DNA from: Episyrphus balteatus
Taxonomy: Eukaryota > Arthropoda > Insecta > Diptera > Syrphidae
Assembly (NCBI RefSeq): GCF_945859705.1
Contig: NC_079136.1
Span: forward strand, 41,883,307-41,947,306
DNA length: 64,000 bases
Direction: 5' to 3'
Under the pieces are notes generated by a model, which was given only the letters and a program-made list of their open reading frames with translations, searched no databases and was not told the origin of the DNA. A program made the translations under genes and the position numbers. Position 1 is the first letter of the stretch. Each line of letters starts with the position of its first letter. This document shows, one piece after another, positions 1-11,124 of the stretch.

Positions 1-1128
1 TTGAGTGAAGGATCAAAATGTATAAAAGATTAAGTTCTGATCCTCTGGAACCACTAAACCACTGGAATTTTCAACTGATGAGGCATTATCATTGATGAAT
101 GATGCTTTTCTGTCGGAACATCTAAAACAAGTTCAATGCTAAAAGCAAGCAAGTGTAAAAGGCCAGAAATAGGGTCACGAAGAAATTTAGAGAATTATTA
201 GCTTGAAAAACATCGAAGGTAATATAAACACAGCTGTTTTTAATAGGCCCTTATGTTTCAAGTTTGCATCGCACAAAAAGGAGTTACTTTTTTAAATTAT
301 CTGCAGATATTTTTAAAGGTAATGCCATTTTTTATGATTGTGAAGCATATTTAAATAAAATCATTGCTAAAATTTTAATTTGATATTGAGAAAATAAATC
401 ATGTATGTCACCTGTCAAAAACGTGTGTAAAAGTTCTATTTCTTAATAAAAACTTATTATTCTGCCTCTCTTTTTTCGTGAATAGCAATAGAGTTTTTAT
501 TTATTGAGATTTTTCAAGCGTTTTTTAAAATAATTAAGTTCCAATCATAGAATATGTTTACGGAAACATAAATTCAAATACTATAAAAATGCATTTTCTT
601 CATCACTATTTTGACCCACTATTTGCAGAAATTATAGATTTCTTTTTAAAAAATCTTTCTTTTTTATAGAATTTTATCTATTCACATTCATTTGTTTAAA
701 ACTGTTTAGAAAAAAAGTCGATTTAACGCGAGTTATTAATTTTGTCCAGCTAGATTCGTGATTGGCCACACTGTGCGTAGAACTAAAGTAATTCAAATTT
801 TGGAAAGAGGCAATGAATGTGGAAAATCGGGTGTTTACCGATATTCCGCTCACGAAGAGGCCAATCCCGTGCAAGTGGGTTTTCAAAGATAATCTCATCA
901 GAGATTTAATTTAAATAAATGTTGAATTACAAAATACTGAATGTTCAACCGCAGAATCAGAGTAAGTGCGCCAGCGGCAGGAGCTTTATCAATATTTATC
1001 AGACTTAGACTAAGTGTAAGGAAGTGGTTTTCAGAAAGCCAAATCTTACTCATGTTTTGGTTACTATAAAACTTTTTTCAATTCTTCACATACTAAATAG
1101 AAATAGAAAAAAAAAATCATATACTTAC
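1..1128 (-). other. Probable stck intron (left edge)
   Basis: This stretch lies downstream of the donor that ends the third stck exon (ACTTAC on the plus strand at 1123-1128). I see no cysteine-rich reading frame continuing the LIM domains, so I read it as intron. It is AT-rich, with no recognisable gene or clear terminal repeats. Confidence 0.5.
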
Positions 1129-1747
1129 TGGCACTTTTGGCAAACATATTTTCCAGTTCCAACTGCCTTCACCTTTGCATTACACTCATGGCACAATGCA
1201 CGATTTTGATTTCTTATAAATCCAGAATCAGCCAATTCTTTGGCACACATTTGACATCTAAAACATTGTGGATGCCAATTGGCAGTCATTGCTTTAATTA
1301 CACGCCCAATGACGAATTCACCACATTTGTTACAACATGGAGCAAATAAAACTTGAAAATCATGTTCACAGTATTTTCGTCCTTCGAATTCATAAAAGAT
1401 TCCATCGATAAATGGACGGAAGCACTGAGCACAGCTGTAAAAAGACAAGTAGTATTTATCACTTCTGTGTAAAGAGGAGTGGCGTCTACTTACACAAAAC
1501 ACTGTGTATGCCAAAGTTCGCCATTGGAATTGACAATCTTCTCACGTGGTTCAAATCCCTCGGTGCAGCGAGCACACTGCATTGTATCTAGGGACATGGT
1601 AGCTGCCGTTGTACTATAAAAAAAAAAAAACAAAAAATACAGATACAAAGGTAAATTTTGAAAATAAAAAAAAAATATGAAGATTAATAAATTAAGATGA
1701 AGTTGAATTATTACAACATACACTTCAGCTCGTGAATACATTGTCAT
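1129..1747 (-). CDS. stck: PINCH LIM-domain protein, 5' three exons (partial)
   Basis: This is the N-terminal part of PINCH (steamer duck), an adaptor of five LIM zinc fingers that joins integrin-linked kinase, parvin and Ras suppressor at muscle and focal adhesions. The exons on the minus strand are 1722-1747, 1494-1613 and 1129-1434. Every junction has GT/AG ends: donors GTATGT, GTAAGT and GTAAGT, acceptors TATAG and TACAG. The joined frame stays open for 150 codons. LIM1 runs from CARC through CAQC to the CEHDF motif, LIM2 from CNKC to CHEC, and LIM3 begins with KYVCQKCQ at the last donor. The conserved start is MSLDTMQC. The short upstream exon adds MTMYSRAEVTTAAT in frame, so translation may start at 1747 or at the internal Met. 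The remaining LIM domains lie off the left edge. The family call is by resemblance to the Drosophila protein and is strong. Confidence 0.92.
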
Positions 1748-2599
1748 TTTGATTAGTGATTGATTTATGAGAAATTAAAAAAATAAAAAACTGTTAATTG
1801 CAATTTCAGCTCTATCCTCGGACTGTCTTTAATATTTTGTTAAAGTATCGAAATGTGTCAAGCATTTTCTTATCTTAAAGCAAACACTTTTATGACATGA
1901 ATCACCACACCTACATCCAGCCGATTGGGAATGGTTTAATTTTATCGCAGAATACTTGAGAAATGTGGGTTTTCTCATACATTTTTGTTTACTTAAAAAC
2001 TGATTATACATAGCATATTCCAATTGGGTACGTTGTCCGATACGTAAGAAATGACAAAACAGTTGGTCTACCAAGCTATTCGAATGAACAAATAAGTAAA
2101 TTCTTTGCTGTGAACATTTAAAAATTAACTTATTCTTATCAAGTTTAGGAACGGAAGTGATTTAGTTTGAGTACAACATTTTGTGACAAAAATAGTCCTA
2201 CCCATTTTTCTTGGGTTTGTGAGTTAAGCAGTTTTAGTTCGATTCAGCACGAAGGAAGTGATATTTACACTCCACCTTGTAATTGCCAATAAGAGATTGA
2301 AAAGATTGAAAGAAAGGCATTTTCAAATTAATTGACTTTACAAATGCAAAAAGGCAAGTTAATTCATTAAGGCAAAAATTCAAAGGAAAAAGAAATGCCG
2401 ACGGTTTTATCGGATGCAACTTGGAATTTTCGTGGATTTGTCATGAAGACGTTTTTTTCTCCAGCTTAGTGAGTATTTCTCAAAGCATAAATGTTGGCAA
2501 TTATGGCCATTTTAAATTCATAAAGAGTTCATGAGGTTGTCACAAGTCTTTTCTGAAAAAAAAATCTAATAAAAAAATAATCATGTAATTGCCCCTAGA
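1748..2599. other. Upstream flank of stck
   Basis: This sequence lies 5' of the first stck coding exon and should hold its 5' UTR and promoter. I see no convincing TATA box or initiator. A short cysteine-containing frame around 1829-2074 (minus) has no family resemblance or splice support. No repeat structure stands out before the foldback element. Confidence 0.35.
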
Positions 2600-2607
2600 A
2601 TATAGAT

Positions 2608-3443
2608 TAGACTGATTAAAAAAAAAAATTTTTTTTTTGTTCAAAGCATTGTTGAAAATATTATTGGAAATGACGAAAAAAAAATACTGTAAAAGTTTCA
2701 GCCCTTAATGTTAACATTTAGTACCGCCGCATCGCAAATTTCTATTTCCCATACGATTTGTATGGGAAAGATTGTGTATTTGTGTTTAGAATTTTTTATC
2801 TTTTTAATGGTTCATCTAAAAGGCTTGGCAAAATCATTTTCTTTTATAAAATTGTCCGCTCTACAAAAAAGCTCTTAATAATTTTTTCGATTTACCCCCG
2901 CGTTTCGAAGTTATTCAACTTTAAAATATAAAAAGTAATTTTTTCTCATTTTTTCCGATTTTTTGACGAAATTATTAGGTTTTTCAAAAAATTTGGCAAA
3001 ATTTTCGAATATTTGTATTCTATGTTGTGTTTTGGTTTCACAGATCCTTTTATATAACTCTCAAACCCCTAATACTACCATTTTAGATTTCTTCAATAAA
3101 TTCGAATTATTCATTTTTTCAACTAAAAATTATTTTAATTAATTTTTCGCGTCCGTTTTTTTTAAATTTCATAAATGCAATTTTGTAGAGCGTTCAATTT
3201 TATACAAGAAAATGATTAAATCTAGCCTTTTTGATGACCCATTAAAAAGATAAAAAATTCTAAACACAAATACACAATCTTTCCCATACAAATCGTATGG
3301 GAAATAGAAATTTGCGATGCGGCGGTACTAAATGTTAACATTAAGGGCTGAAACTTTTACAGTATTTTTTTTTCGTCATTTCCAACAATATTTTCAACAA
3401 TGCTTTGAACAAAAGAAAAAAAAAAATTTTTTGAATCAGTCTA
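2608..3443. mobile_element. Foldback DNA element, ~836 bp
   Basis: The two ends are inverted copies. The left begins TAGACTGATT and the right ends AATCAGTCTA, and similarity runs about 270 bp inward (for example the block around 2715-2790 mirrors 3260-3335). About 300 bp of AT-rich sequence separates the arms. Flanking bases ATATAGAT (2600-2607) and ATATAGAA (3444-3451) match at 7 of 8 positions. That fits an 8-bp target duplication of the kind hAT or P superfamily elements make. No ORF is present, so it is non-autonomous. Confidence 0.75.
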
Positions 3444-3643
3444 ATATAGAACTTCAAAAAGTGTGATTCTTAAATAATTTACTTTGTTTACATTGTTTAT
3501 AATAATCACATTAATCTATTGAATTACCCATTGAAAATTCTGCAACCAATATGTTGGGTTTCAACAGGCGACAAAACTGAAATCCCTGTTTGAACAATAA
3601 CTGAAGGCAGGCGCATACAACCAAGGACAAGGCCTATAAATCC

Positions 3644-4070
3644 ATGCTGCAGACAAGAACCAGAACTGCTGAGAGAGCAGCCCATGAGATCTACATCCAA
3701 AAAATGTGTGAGGAACATCGAATTATAAGATGGAAGAAGAGACAACACGAAAAAATTAGCGATAGAGTCTATCGAGCAATGCTACGGAAGGGTTACTATC
3801 AGGAAAATTTATCACAGGGTGAATTATTGTACACAAGGATGGCCAAAATATACCCAGTGAATTTAAACTCAGCATAGTATGCCCCATATACAAGAAGGGA
3901 GACACTATGAGTGCCAACTGAAGAGGTATTTGTTTTCTCAACATCGTACATAAAATTTTGTGGATAACTTGAGTGAGCGCCTAGAACATTTTTCCAATGA
4001 ATTTTTCAGCTATCAGTGTGGTTTTAGGCAAGGTAGTCCCAACCCTGTATATTTTTAGTGATAGCGATCA
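3644..4070 (+). pseudogene. Decayed non-LTR reverse transcriptase fragment
   Basis: Conceptual translation gives pieces of an RT domain: a helical stretch IIRWKKRQHEKI, then CPIYKKGDTMSAN, a stop, RGICFLNIVHKIL, and YQCGFRQGS. The order matches the RT block that reads roughly 'PIYKKGD...YRGI.LLN..YKIL...YQCGFR.G' in arthropod LINEs. Stop codons and frame changes interrupt it, and the catalytic YADD block is absent. It ends close to the left terminus of the next element (4083). The clade cannot be assigned. Confidence 0.6.
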
Positions 4071-4118
4071 ACGAATTACTAACCCATTTCCGGCTAACGT
4101 TGCGTTTTCGCAACGTCA

Positions 4119-4395
4119 TGTTTGAAGACTTCTGGAACCTAACTTATCTTATAACTTTAAACGAGCTTGTTCAATAATCCTTGCCTACCACGGAGAAGAG
4201 GACTACCAACACACACGCATGACATGCCAACCAACAACACCAACCAACGATCGTGTGTGTTTCCTTATTCTTCCCTCCCTCTCTTCTTCTCAGTCCTAAC
4301 AAGATCTTTGAATAAATAGGACGCGCAGTCCAATAAGAAAAGAATTTATTTGTGTTTCATTTATTTATAACCATAATTGCATTATTTATTATACA
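4119..4395 (+). mobile_element. Possible solo LTR (277 bp)
   Basis: The block starts TGTTTGAAG and ends TTATACA, with an AATAAA-like signal at about 4312 and a pyrimidine-rich stretch before it. It has the size and composition of a Copia-type LTR and sits inside the left arm of the piggyBac-like element. The flanks GTCA and GTCC agree at only three of four bases, so the duplication is uncertain. No internal retroviral domains are present. Confidence 0.3.
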
Positions 4396-4433
4396 GTCCA
4401 CCTATAGATTATTGTTCAGAGCTAAAATTGTTT

Positions 4434-5545
4434 ATATACAGGGTGTCCCACAGTCACCGCCCCAAATGAAAACCATGGATTCCTGAGGTCATTTTAAGTC
4501 GAAAAACTTAAGAGGTAATTTTCTCGTTTTCGTCCCGTTTTCGAGTTACCACGGTTTTATGATTTTTTCTCTTTTGTCCTTTAACTGGCCTTATCTTTGC
4601 CAAACTACGTTTGATTTGAAAGATTTTTTTTGCAACCAATCAAGAATTTATTGCAGTTTAAGTTTGTCTCAAAACTTTTTTTTCTGCGGACAACCGTTTC
4701 TCCACAATTTTGCATCAAACACAACTTTTTTCGTTTTTTAAGTTGTTTTTTACACTTTCATATCATTTAAGTCAAAAAAAACACGTTAATGAGTATAAAT
4801 TTTTTGTGCATTTTATTAAAGCCCAGTTTATTTTCATAAAAAAAAAATAAGTTTTATTTCATAAAAAAGGCTACTGAAAGTAATTAAAAAAAATAAACAA
4901 ACTGAGTGAATGAAAAAAAAAATAATTTTTAAATAAAAAATTAATTTAAATGAATTAAAAACTTTTTCTGAGCTATTGTGGTTAAGAAAAGAACAAATAG
5001 ATAAAGCTCATAAAAAGTTTTAATTCATTTAAATTAATTTTGTATTGAAAAATTATTTTTTTTTTTTAATTCACTCAGTTTGTTTATTTTTTTTTAATTA
5101 CTTTCAGTAGCCTTTTTTATGAAATAAAACCTATTTTTTTAATGAAAATAAACTGGGGTTTAATAAAAAGCACAAAAAATTAATACTCATTAACGTGTTT
5201 TTTTGACTTAAATAATATGAAAGTGTAAAAAACAACTTAAAAAACGAAGAAAGTTGTGTTTGATGCAAAATTGTGGAGAAACGGTTGTCCGCAGAAAAAA
5301 AAGTTTTGAGACAAACTTAAACTGCAATAAATTCTTGATTGGTTGCAAAAAAAATCTTTCAAATCAAACGTAGTTTGGCAAAGATAAGGCCAGTTAAAGG
5401 ACAAAAGAGAAAAAATCATAAAAACCGTGGTAACTCGAAAACGGGACGAAAACGAGAAAATTACCTCTTAAGTTTTTCGACTTAAAATGACCTCAGGAAT
5501 CCATGGTTTTCATTTGGGGCGGTGACTGTGGGACACCCTGTATAT
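4434..5545. mobile_element. Near-perfect 1.1-kb palindromic element
   Basis: The left arm begins ATACAGGGTGTCCC and the right ends GGGACACCCTGTAT. The arms are about 540 bp each and almost identical: the same 60-codon frame occurs at 4559-4741 (+) and 5237-5419 (-), mirrored about position 4990. The centre is A/T homopolymer-rich. TA-containing flanks allow a Tc1/mariner-type TA target, but the AT repeat on the right blurs the edge. It has no coding capacity of its own. Confidence 0.8.
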
Positions 5546-5572
5546 GTATATATATATATAAATATATATAAA
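5541..5572. repeat. (TA)n microsatellite
   Basis: A run of alternating TA lies immediately right of the palindromic element and may have grown from its target site. Confidence 0.7.
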
Positions 5573-5580
5573 ATTGGGAT

Positions 5581-6640
5581 CTCGGAAACGGCTCTAACGA
5601 TTTCGATGAAATTTTCAGGGTTTGTTCATCTAAGCGAGTAAAAAATTTTGGAAGTATTTTTGGAAAAATCCGCCCACTGCCACGCCCACTTTTTTAACAT
5701 ATAAGTTTTTTCAGAAACGGCTCTAACGATTTCGATGAAATTTTCAGGGTTTGTTTATCTTAGCGAGTCAAAAGTTTTGCAAGTTTTTTTTGGAAAAATC
5801 CGCCCACTGCCACGCCCACTTTTTTAACATACATATAAGTTTTTTCAGAAACGGCTCTAACGATTTCGATGAAATTTTCAGGGTTTGTTTATCTTAGCGA
5901 GTCAAAAGTTTTGGAAGTTTTTTTTGGAAAAATCCGCCCACTGCCACGCCCACTTTTTTAACATATAAGTTTTTTCAGAAACGGCTCTAACGATTTCGAT
6001 GAAATTTTCAGGGTTTGTTTATCTTAGCGAGTCAAAAGTTTTGGAAGTTTTTTTTGGAAAAATCCGCCCACTGCCACGCCCACTTTTTTAACATATAAGT
6101 TTTTTCAGAAACGGCTCTAACGATTTCGATGAAATTTTCAGGGTTTGTTTATCTTAGCGAGTAAAAAGTTTGGAAGTATTTTTGGAAAAATCCGCCCACT
6201 GCCACGCCCACTTTTTTAACATGGAATTTTTTTTTGGTAACCACTTTAAGGATTTCGATGAAATTTTCGGAGTTTGTTTATCTAAGTGAGTAAAAAGTTT
6301 GGAAGTATTTTTGGAAAAATCCGCCCACCTCCACGCCCACTTTTTTAACATGGAATTTTTTTTGGTAACAACTTTAAGGATTTCGATGAAATTTTAAGGT
6401 TTTGGTCCCCTAGCCGAATAAAATGTTTTGGAAGTACTTTTAGAAACATCCGCTCACAGCTACGCTTATTTTTCTCACATATTAGTTTTTTGGTAATTGC
6501 TTTAAAGATTTCGATAAAATTTTGAGGGTTTTTTCCTCTAGGCAAATACAACATTTTGAAAGTAATTTCTCTTACATTAGTTTTTTTTCGCGGAGACAGA
6601 TTTAACGATTTCAATAAAATTTTGAAGGATGGTTCCATAT
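5581..6640. repeat. Tandem repeat, ~130-bp unit
   Basis: The phrase AACGGCTCTAACGATTTCGA recurs with starts near 5587, 5715, 5849, 5979 and 6109, a period of 128-134 bp. Each unit also has the phrases ATCCGCCCACTGCCACGCCC and TTTTTTAACATATAAG. From about 6230 the units decay, to AACTTTAAGGATTTCGATG and then looser versions, out to about 6640. The middle units are the most alike and the right edge the most diverged, as expected for an array homogenised by unequal exchange. Such arrays often occur inside non-autonomous elements. Confidence 0.85.
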
Positions 6641-7363
6641 TTTACGCATTGTTCTTTTTCTTTTTGTTACAATAACTAAACAAAAATTTTTAGATCATGA
6701 CTTTTTTGATCATGTATTGAAACTTTTAAGTAATTTGTTAATTAGGTATCACACATTACCTTTGTCTTACGTTTTTCTTTTGATTAAATGCAACTATTGT
6801 TAACGTATAAAAATAAAATAACTCACAACAAGCCGACAAGGCTTAACTTGAAAAAAAGATTAACTTTATGTATACTATCCAAAACTTTCTGACCCGTAAA
6901 TTAAAATTTGAACAAAAAGGGATCTCATTGCTGTAGGCATTTTCGATAATGCAGATTCCTGTAACCCTTCTATCCATTACTGATCGTCGTATGTGTATTC
7001 AAACGTAAATAAACTGGATTATAAAGTGGGAATGTGGTGTTTTGTAACCCGCGAAAAAACTGGTCATTGCAAACTCAAACCCACTCCAAAAAATTGCTGT
7101 TTACATTTGACTTTTTTCACTGAAAGTTATGACATTTAAAGATACCGAGCAAAGCTCGGTCACCCAGGTACTTATAATTAAAAATAAACTAAAAATAGAT
7201 TTTGAAAGATAGTTCAATTATCTAATCGACCTGTTTTTGGATTTTTTTGTGAAAACATTTGTTCGTGCTTTTTTAGGACTTTTAAAATTCGAGCTCTTGA
7301 AAAATTTGAGGTAGAATTTTTGAACACAATTTGTCATTTTGTTTTCAACAATTTTTTAATACT
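6641..7363. other. Gene-free stretch with ACCGAGC hairpin
   Basis: No coding sequence is seen here. At 7144-7160 a perfect 7-bp stem ACCGAGC-AAA-GCTCGGT is followed by CACCCAGGTAC. A GC-rich hairpin close to an element's 3' end is a Helitron-like feature, and this one follows the 130-bp tandem repeat. No clear CTRR terminus is present, so I do not define an element. Confidence 0.4.
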
Positions 7364-7397
7364 CAGTGTATTTATGTAGGTTCTGCAGAGTCAGGAA

Positions 7398-7508
7398 ATG
7401 GACCCTAACCTGGTTGAGGATATCGTTGAGGTTGACGATGTCTCCAAAAAGGCTGGGACCTCCGGCAAGGTGCCGGTAACTGACTGTGCAGGATCTTTCA
7501 CGAATTAA
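7398..7508 (+). pseudogene. C-terminal remnant of LINE ORF1
   Basis: An open frame of 36 codons after the 5' truncation point ends in TAA at 7506-7508, four bases before the ORF2 ATG. It is acidic (LVEDIVEVDDVSKK) and ends CAGSFTN. The position directly ahead of ORF2 supports reading it as the last part of the Gag-like ORF1. A stop codon lies just upstream at the insertion junction, so it is not an independent gene. Confidence 0.6.
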
Positions 7509-7512
7509 AAAC

Positions 7513-10500
7513 ATGCTGCGCGTCATTCAGGTTAATCTGAAGCACTCGAAATGTGCCTCAGATAACCTGAGAGTTTTCCTAAGGGAGGAAAACTTCGATG
7601 TGGGCATGATCCAAGAACCCTGGGTAAATGGCCTTCAAGTGAGAGGCCTCCGAGACAGCCAATATGACCTTTTTTATAAGCCCGTCAGTTCGAACCAAGG
7701 TAAGCCAAGAACATGTATTTTAGCTAAAAAACACTTAAAAGCTTTTTTGTGTCCCAATTTTAGCACCTCTGATTTAACAGTTATTAAATTAGAGGGTTCA
7801 AATACCGACAGCTTACTTTTGGCCTCGGCGTACATGGCACATGACCAGCAGTCACCGCCGGATGAGGTACGCAGACTGACATCTGAAGCCAATACATCAA
7901 AGACTAGCTTACTCATTGGGTGTGACGCAAATGCGCGGCATACACTATGGGGTAGTTCAGAAATCAACGAACGAGGTGAGTCATTATTTGATTATATTAT
8001 TGAAAATAACCTAATTATTTGCAATAGAGGTACTACTCCAACCTTCACTTTCCCGAGTTCGGGTAACTATGAAGGGTGGGAGGATGTACTGGATCTTACT
8101 CTCATAAATAATTGCTCCGATTTGCAGGTTGAAAATTGGAGAGTTTCGCCCTTAAAATCTTTTTCAGATCATAGTTGGATCCTCTTCCAACTTAATTTTG
8201 AAACCAAAATCCCAACCCCCTATAGAAATCCCAAAAGAATTGACTGGAAGAAATTCAGTCAAATTTTTAGCGCAAAGCTACGCAGCATACCTAATCTGAG
8301 TACAGATACGGTTGCGGATCTTGAGTCAAATGTTTTGAACTTTGAAAGATCGATGATCACTGCCTTCAAGGCTTCGTGCCCGGTAAGACATAGTAGCAAA
8401 ACTTTTCCTCCTTGGTGGAATGAAGACTTGTCTAATTTAAGGAAAATGACTAGAACAATCTTCAACATCTGCCATAAACACAAATTCTATCAACCCTATA
8501 AGGACTGTTTAAGAGTCTATAAGCATACCATAGCATCATCCAAAAGAGAAAGCTGGGAGGAATACTGCCATTCCATTGAAGATATAAAGGACTCCGCCAG
8601 GCTTAGCAAAGTTCTATCGAGGGAACATACCAATCCCTCATTCCTTAAAAAGCCTGACGGATCCTGGACTATATCTCCAGCTGAGTCCCTGGAACTACTG
8701 ATGACTACTCATTTTCCGGGGTGTGAAGACAATACCTCTGAAGTGAACATAAATCCCACTTTGCTGTCAGTTACGGCAGAACAAGTTAACTCCCTGATAA
8801 CAAGAGAAAATATAGCCTGGGCTATTAGCACCTTCTCTCCATATAAGTCTCCAGGCCCTGATGGTATTCTGCCTATCATGCTACAAAAGCAGCAAGAGAT
8901 AGCAGTTACGTGGCTTGAAAAAATCTTTAAAGGCTGCCTTCTTCTTAACCATGTGCCCAAGTCGTGGAGACAAGTAAGCGTGGTTTTCATTCCCAAAGTG
9001 GGAAAAAGAGGGCATGAATCCGCGAAGGATTTCCGGCCAATCAGTTTAACATCTTTTCTACTCAAAACCTTGGAGAGAATTCTTGAAACCCATATTAGAG
9101 AGATCTTTAAAAGATGTCCTTTGGAGAGTTCGCAGCATGCTTACATGAGGGGCAAATCTACGGAAACAGCCCTCCATGAAGTCGTTCGAACAATTGAGAA
9201 CTCGATCCATTTTAAAGAATATACCCTAGCTACCTTCTTAGATGTAGAAGGAGCTTTTAACAATGTCCTAACCGAATCTATTCTCGAGGCCCTAGTGACT
9301 TTTGAAGTAGAAGACTACATCAGAAGTTGGATTATTTCAATGCTAAAAGAGAGAAGAATTCAAGCAAGTTTAGGAAATTCACACTGTTATAAATGCGTCA
9401 ACAGGGGTACGCCTCAGGGTGGCGTTCTTTCCCCCCTTTTATGGCTCCTTGTTATGAACAATATCCTCGTGAAGCTTGAGAGAAGTGGAGTGAAGGCAGT
9501 GGCATATGCGGATGATCTGGTTGTACTTGTATCAGGAAAATTTTTACCCGTGATCAGTGAGATCACTGACACGGCTTTGAGAAGAGTTAGCAACTGGGCT
9601 ACAAGCTGTGGCCTAGGAGTTAATCAAAGTAAAACGGAACTGATGCTTTTTACAACTAAAACCAAAATCCCTGCCTTCCCTCTACCTCAGCTTAACGGCC
9701 AAATCTTATCACTTTCTTCTAGCGCAAAATATTTAGGTGTAATTTTGGACACTAAACTGAGCTGGAAGCTAAATATAGAAGAGCGGGTTAAGAAAGCGAG
9801 CATTGCTTTCTATGCCTGCAGTAAAACCTTTGGGAAAAAATGGGGCCTTAAATCAAAAATGATTCTATGGACTTACACAGCGGTTGTAAGACCCATTCTT
9901 ACCTACGGCGCCATTGTTTGGTGGCCTGCTCTAAGTAAAGCATACAACATCAACAAACTTAAGAAAATCCAGAGAACGGCAAGCGTAGGGACGACTGGAG
10001 CCCTCCGGTCGTGCCCCACTGAGGCTCTAAACGTTCTCTTGCACCTTTTACCCATAGACCTTCATGTCAAATACCAGGTGTCTTGTAGCGTATTAAGGCT
10101 AAAAGAAACCGGCTGTTGGAAGGTAAAACCTTTTGGTCATAGTGACATAACTAATTTAGTACCATCAGATATGTTTCTGACCCCTACCGACTATCACACT
10201 CCTACCTTGAACACTGTAAGGAATTGTAAGGTCAGCTTCCCGTTGAGGACAGACTGGGAAGATGGAATTGTGACGAGAGACTTCGACACTTGTATTTTCA
10301 CTGATGGCTCAAAAATGGACTGTGGGGTCGGTGCGGGTGTCTATCATGAATCCCTTAATATTTCAAAATCCTTTCGACTTCCAAATTTTGCAAGCGTGTT
10401 TCAAGCAGAATTACTCGCAATTAGGGAAGCTTGCAAAGTACTAAGAATAAATTTAAATCAAACCCAGAATGTAGCTATACTAACAGATAGTCAGGCAGCT

Positions 10501-11124
10501 ATAAAAGCAATCTCTTCAGTCATGACATCATCCAAACTGGTTCAGCAGTGCAGAGAGCAACTCTCAATACTGAGCGAAAGCCTCACAATCACTCTAGTCT
10601 GGATCCCAGGACATAGTGGTTTTGAGGGCAACGAAAAGGCAGATGAACTGGCCAGGCAAGGATCGGCCCTTCATGAGTCGCTAGCAGAAGCAGTTAACAT
10701 TCCAATAGGAGTCATGAAGGGCAATATCTTCTCAAACTATTTAAAAAAAGCAAATAATAGGTGGCATAGTTTAGATAGCTGCGTCATATCTAGGAAAATA
10801 TGGCCCACTTATAATAAATCCAAAACCAATGATTTAATCTCCAGACCCAGAAAAGATATTAGCAGAATCGTTGCGGTGTGTACAGGACATTGGCCGATAG
10901 GGGAACATGCAGCAAAGTTGGGTATACCACACAATACTTGCTGTCGCAGCTGTTTGGACCAGCAAGAAAAAGAAACGGTCTTCCATTTTCTATGCCAATG
11001 TCCGGCCCTCGCTAGATATAGAGCACTTTCTCTGGGGAGTGAATTCTTTAATGACATAGATAACATATCAGAATCAAAGATCAAAGACTTGATCTCGTTC
11101 TTCAACTCAACAAAGTGGATTTAG
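7513..11124 (+). CDS. LINE ORF2: APE endonuclease, RT, RNase H
   Basis: This is a complete 1203-residue replication protein of a non-LTR retrotransposon; it nicks target DNA and copies the element RNA at the nick. I chose ATG 7513 (MLRVIQVNLKHSK) because it opens the endonuclease domain and follows the ORF1 stop by four bases. The APE-type endonuclease covers about the first 225 residues, with QEPW, GCDANARHTLW and SDHSW motifs. The RT has SPGPDGI near residue 445, DVEGAFNNV, TPQGGVLSP and the catalytic YADD near 663. RNase H follows with FTDGSK near 929, FQAELLAI, LTDSQAA and HSGFEGNEKADELA near 1033. The C-terminus has a zinc-knuckle-like CRSC...HFLCQC near 1141. All expected catalytic motifs are present and the frame is unbroken. 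The missing 5' end means it probably lacks its own promoter. Confidence 0.93.
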   Translation: MLRVIQVNLKHSKCASDNLRVFLREENFDVGMIQEPWVNGLQVRGLRDSQYDLFYKPVSSNQGKPRTCILAKKHLKAFLCPNFSTSDLTVIKLEGSNTDSLLLASAYMAHDQQSPPDEVRRLTSEANTSKTSLLIGCDANARHTLWGSSEINERGESLFDYIIENNLIICNRGTTPTFTFPSSGNYEGWEDVLDLTLINNCSDLQVENWRVSPLKSFSDHSWILFQLNFETKIPTPYRNPKRIDWKKFSQIFSAKLRSIPNLSTDTVADLESNVLNFERSMITAFKASCPVRHSSKTFPPWWNEDLSNLRKMTRTIFNICHKHKFYQPYKDCLRVYKHTIASSKRESWEEYCHSIEDIKDSARLSKVLSREHTNPSFLKKPDGSWTISPAESLELLMTTHFPGCEDNTSEVNINPTLLSVTAEQVNSLITRENIAWAISTFSPYKSPGPDGILPIMLQKQQEIAVTWLEKIFKGCLLLNHVPKSWRQVSVVFIPKVGKRGHESAKDFRPISLTSFLLKTLERILETHIREIFKRCPLESSQHAYMRGKSTETALHEVVRTIENSIHFKEYTLATFLDVEGAFNNVLTESILEALVTFEVEDYIRSWIISMLKERRIQASLGNSHCYKCVNRGTPQGGVLSPLLWLLVMNNILVKLERSGVKAVAYADDLVVLVSGKFLPVISEITDTALRRVSNWATSCGLGVNQSKTELMLFTTKTKIPAFPLPQLNGQILSLSSSAKYLGVILDTKLSWKLNIEERVKKASIAFYACSKTFGKKWGLKSKMILWTYTAVVRPILTYGAIVWWPALSKAYNINKLKKIQRTASVGTTGALRSCPTEALNVLLHLLPIDLHVKYQVSCSVLRLKETGCWKVKPFGHSDITNLVPSDMFLTPTDYHTPTLNTVRNCKVSFPLRTDWEDGIVTRDFDTCIFTDGSKMDCGVGAGVYHESLNISKSFRLPNFASVFQAELLAIREACKVLRINLNQTQNVAILTDSQAAIKAISSVMTSSKLVQQCREQLSILSESLTITLVWIPGHSGFEGNEKADELARQGSALHESLAEAVNIPIGVMKGNIFSNYLKKANNRWHSLDSCVISRKIWPTYNKSKTNDLISRPRKDISRIVAVCTGHWPIGEHAAKLGIPHNTCCRSCLDQQEKETVFHFLCQCPALARYRALSLGSEFFNDIDNISESKIKDLISFFNSTKWI

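Noticed and set aside
1540..1560. GGTTCAAATCC, resembling a tRNA B box
   Set aside because: It lies within stck exon 2 and no cloverleaf or A box can be formed around it; no tRNA gene was found in the window.
1829..2074. Minus-strand frame with a CRCGDSCHKSVCF stretch upstream of stck
   Set aside because: It has no family resemblance, no supporting splice sites, and is short in an AT-rich flank; most likely chance.
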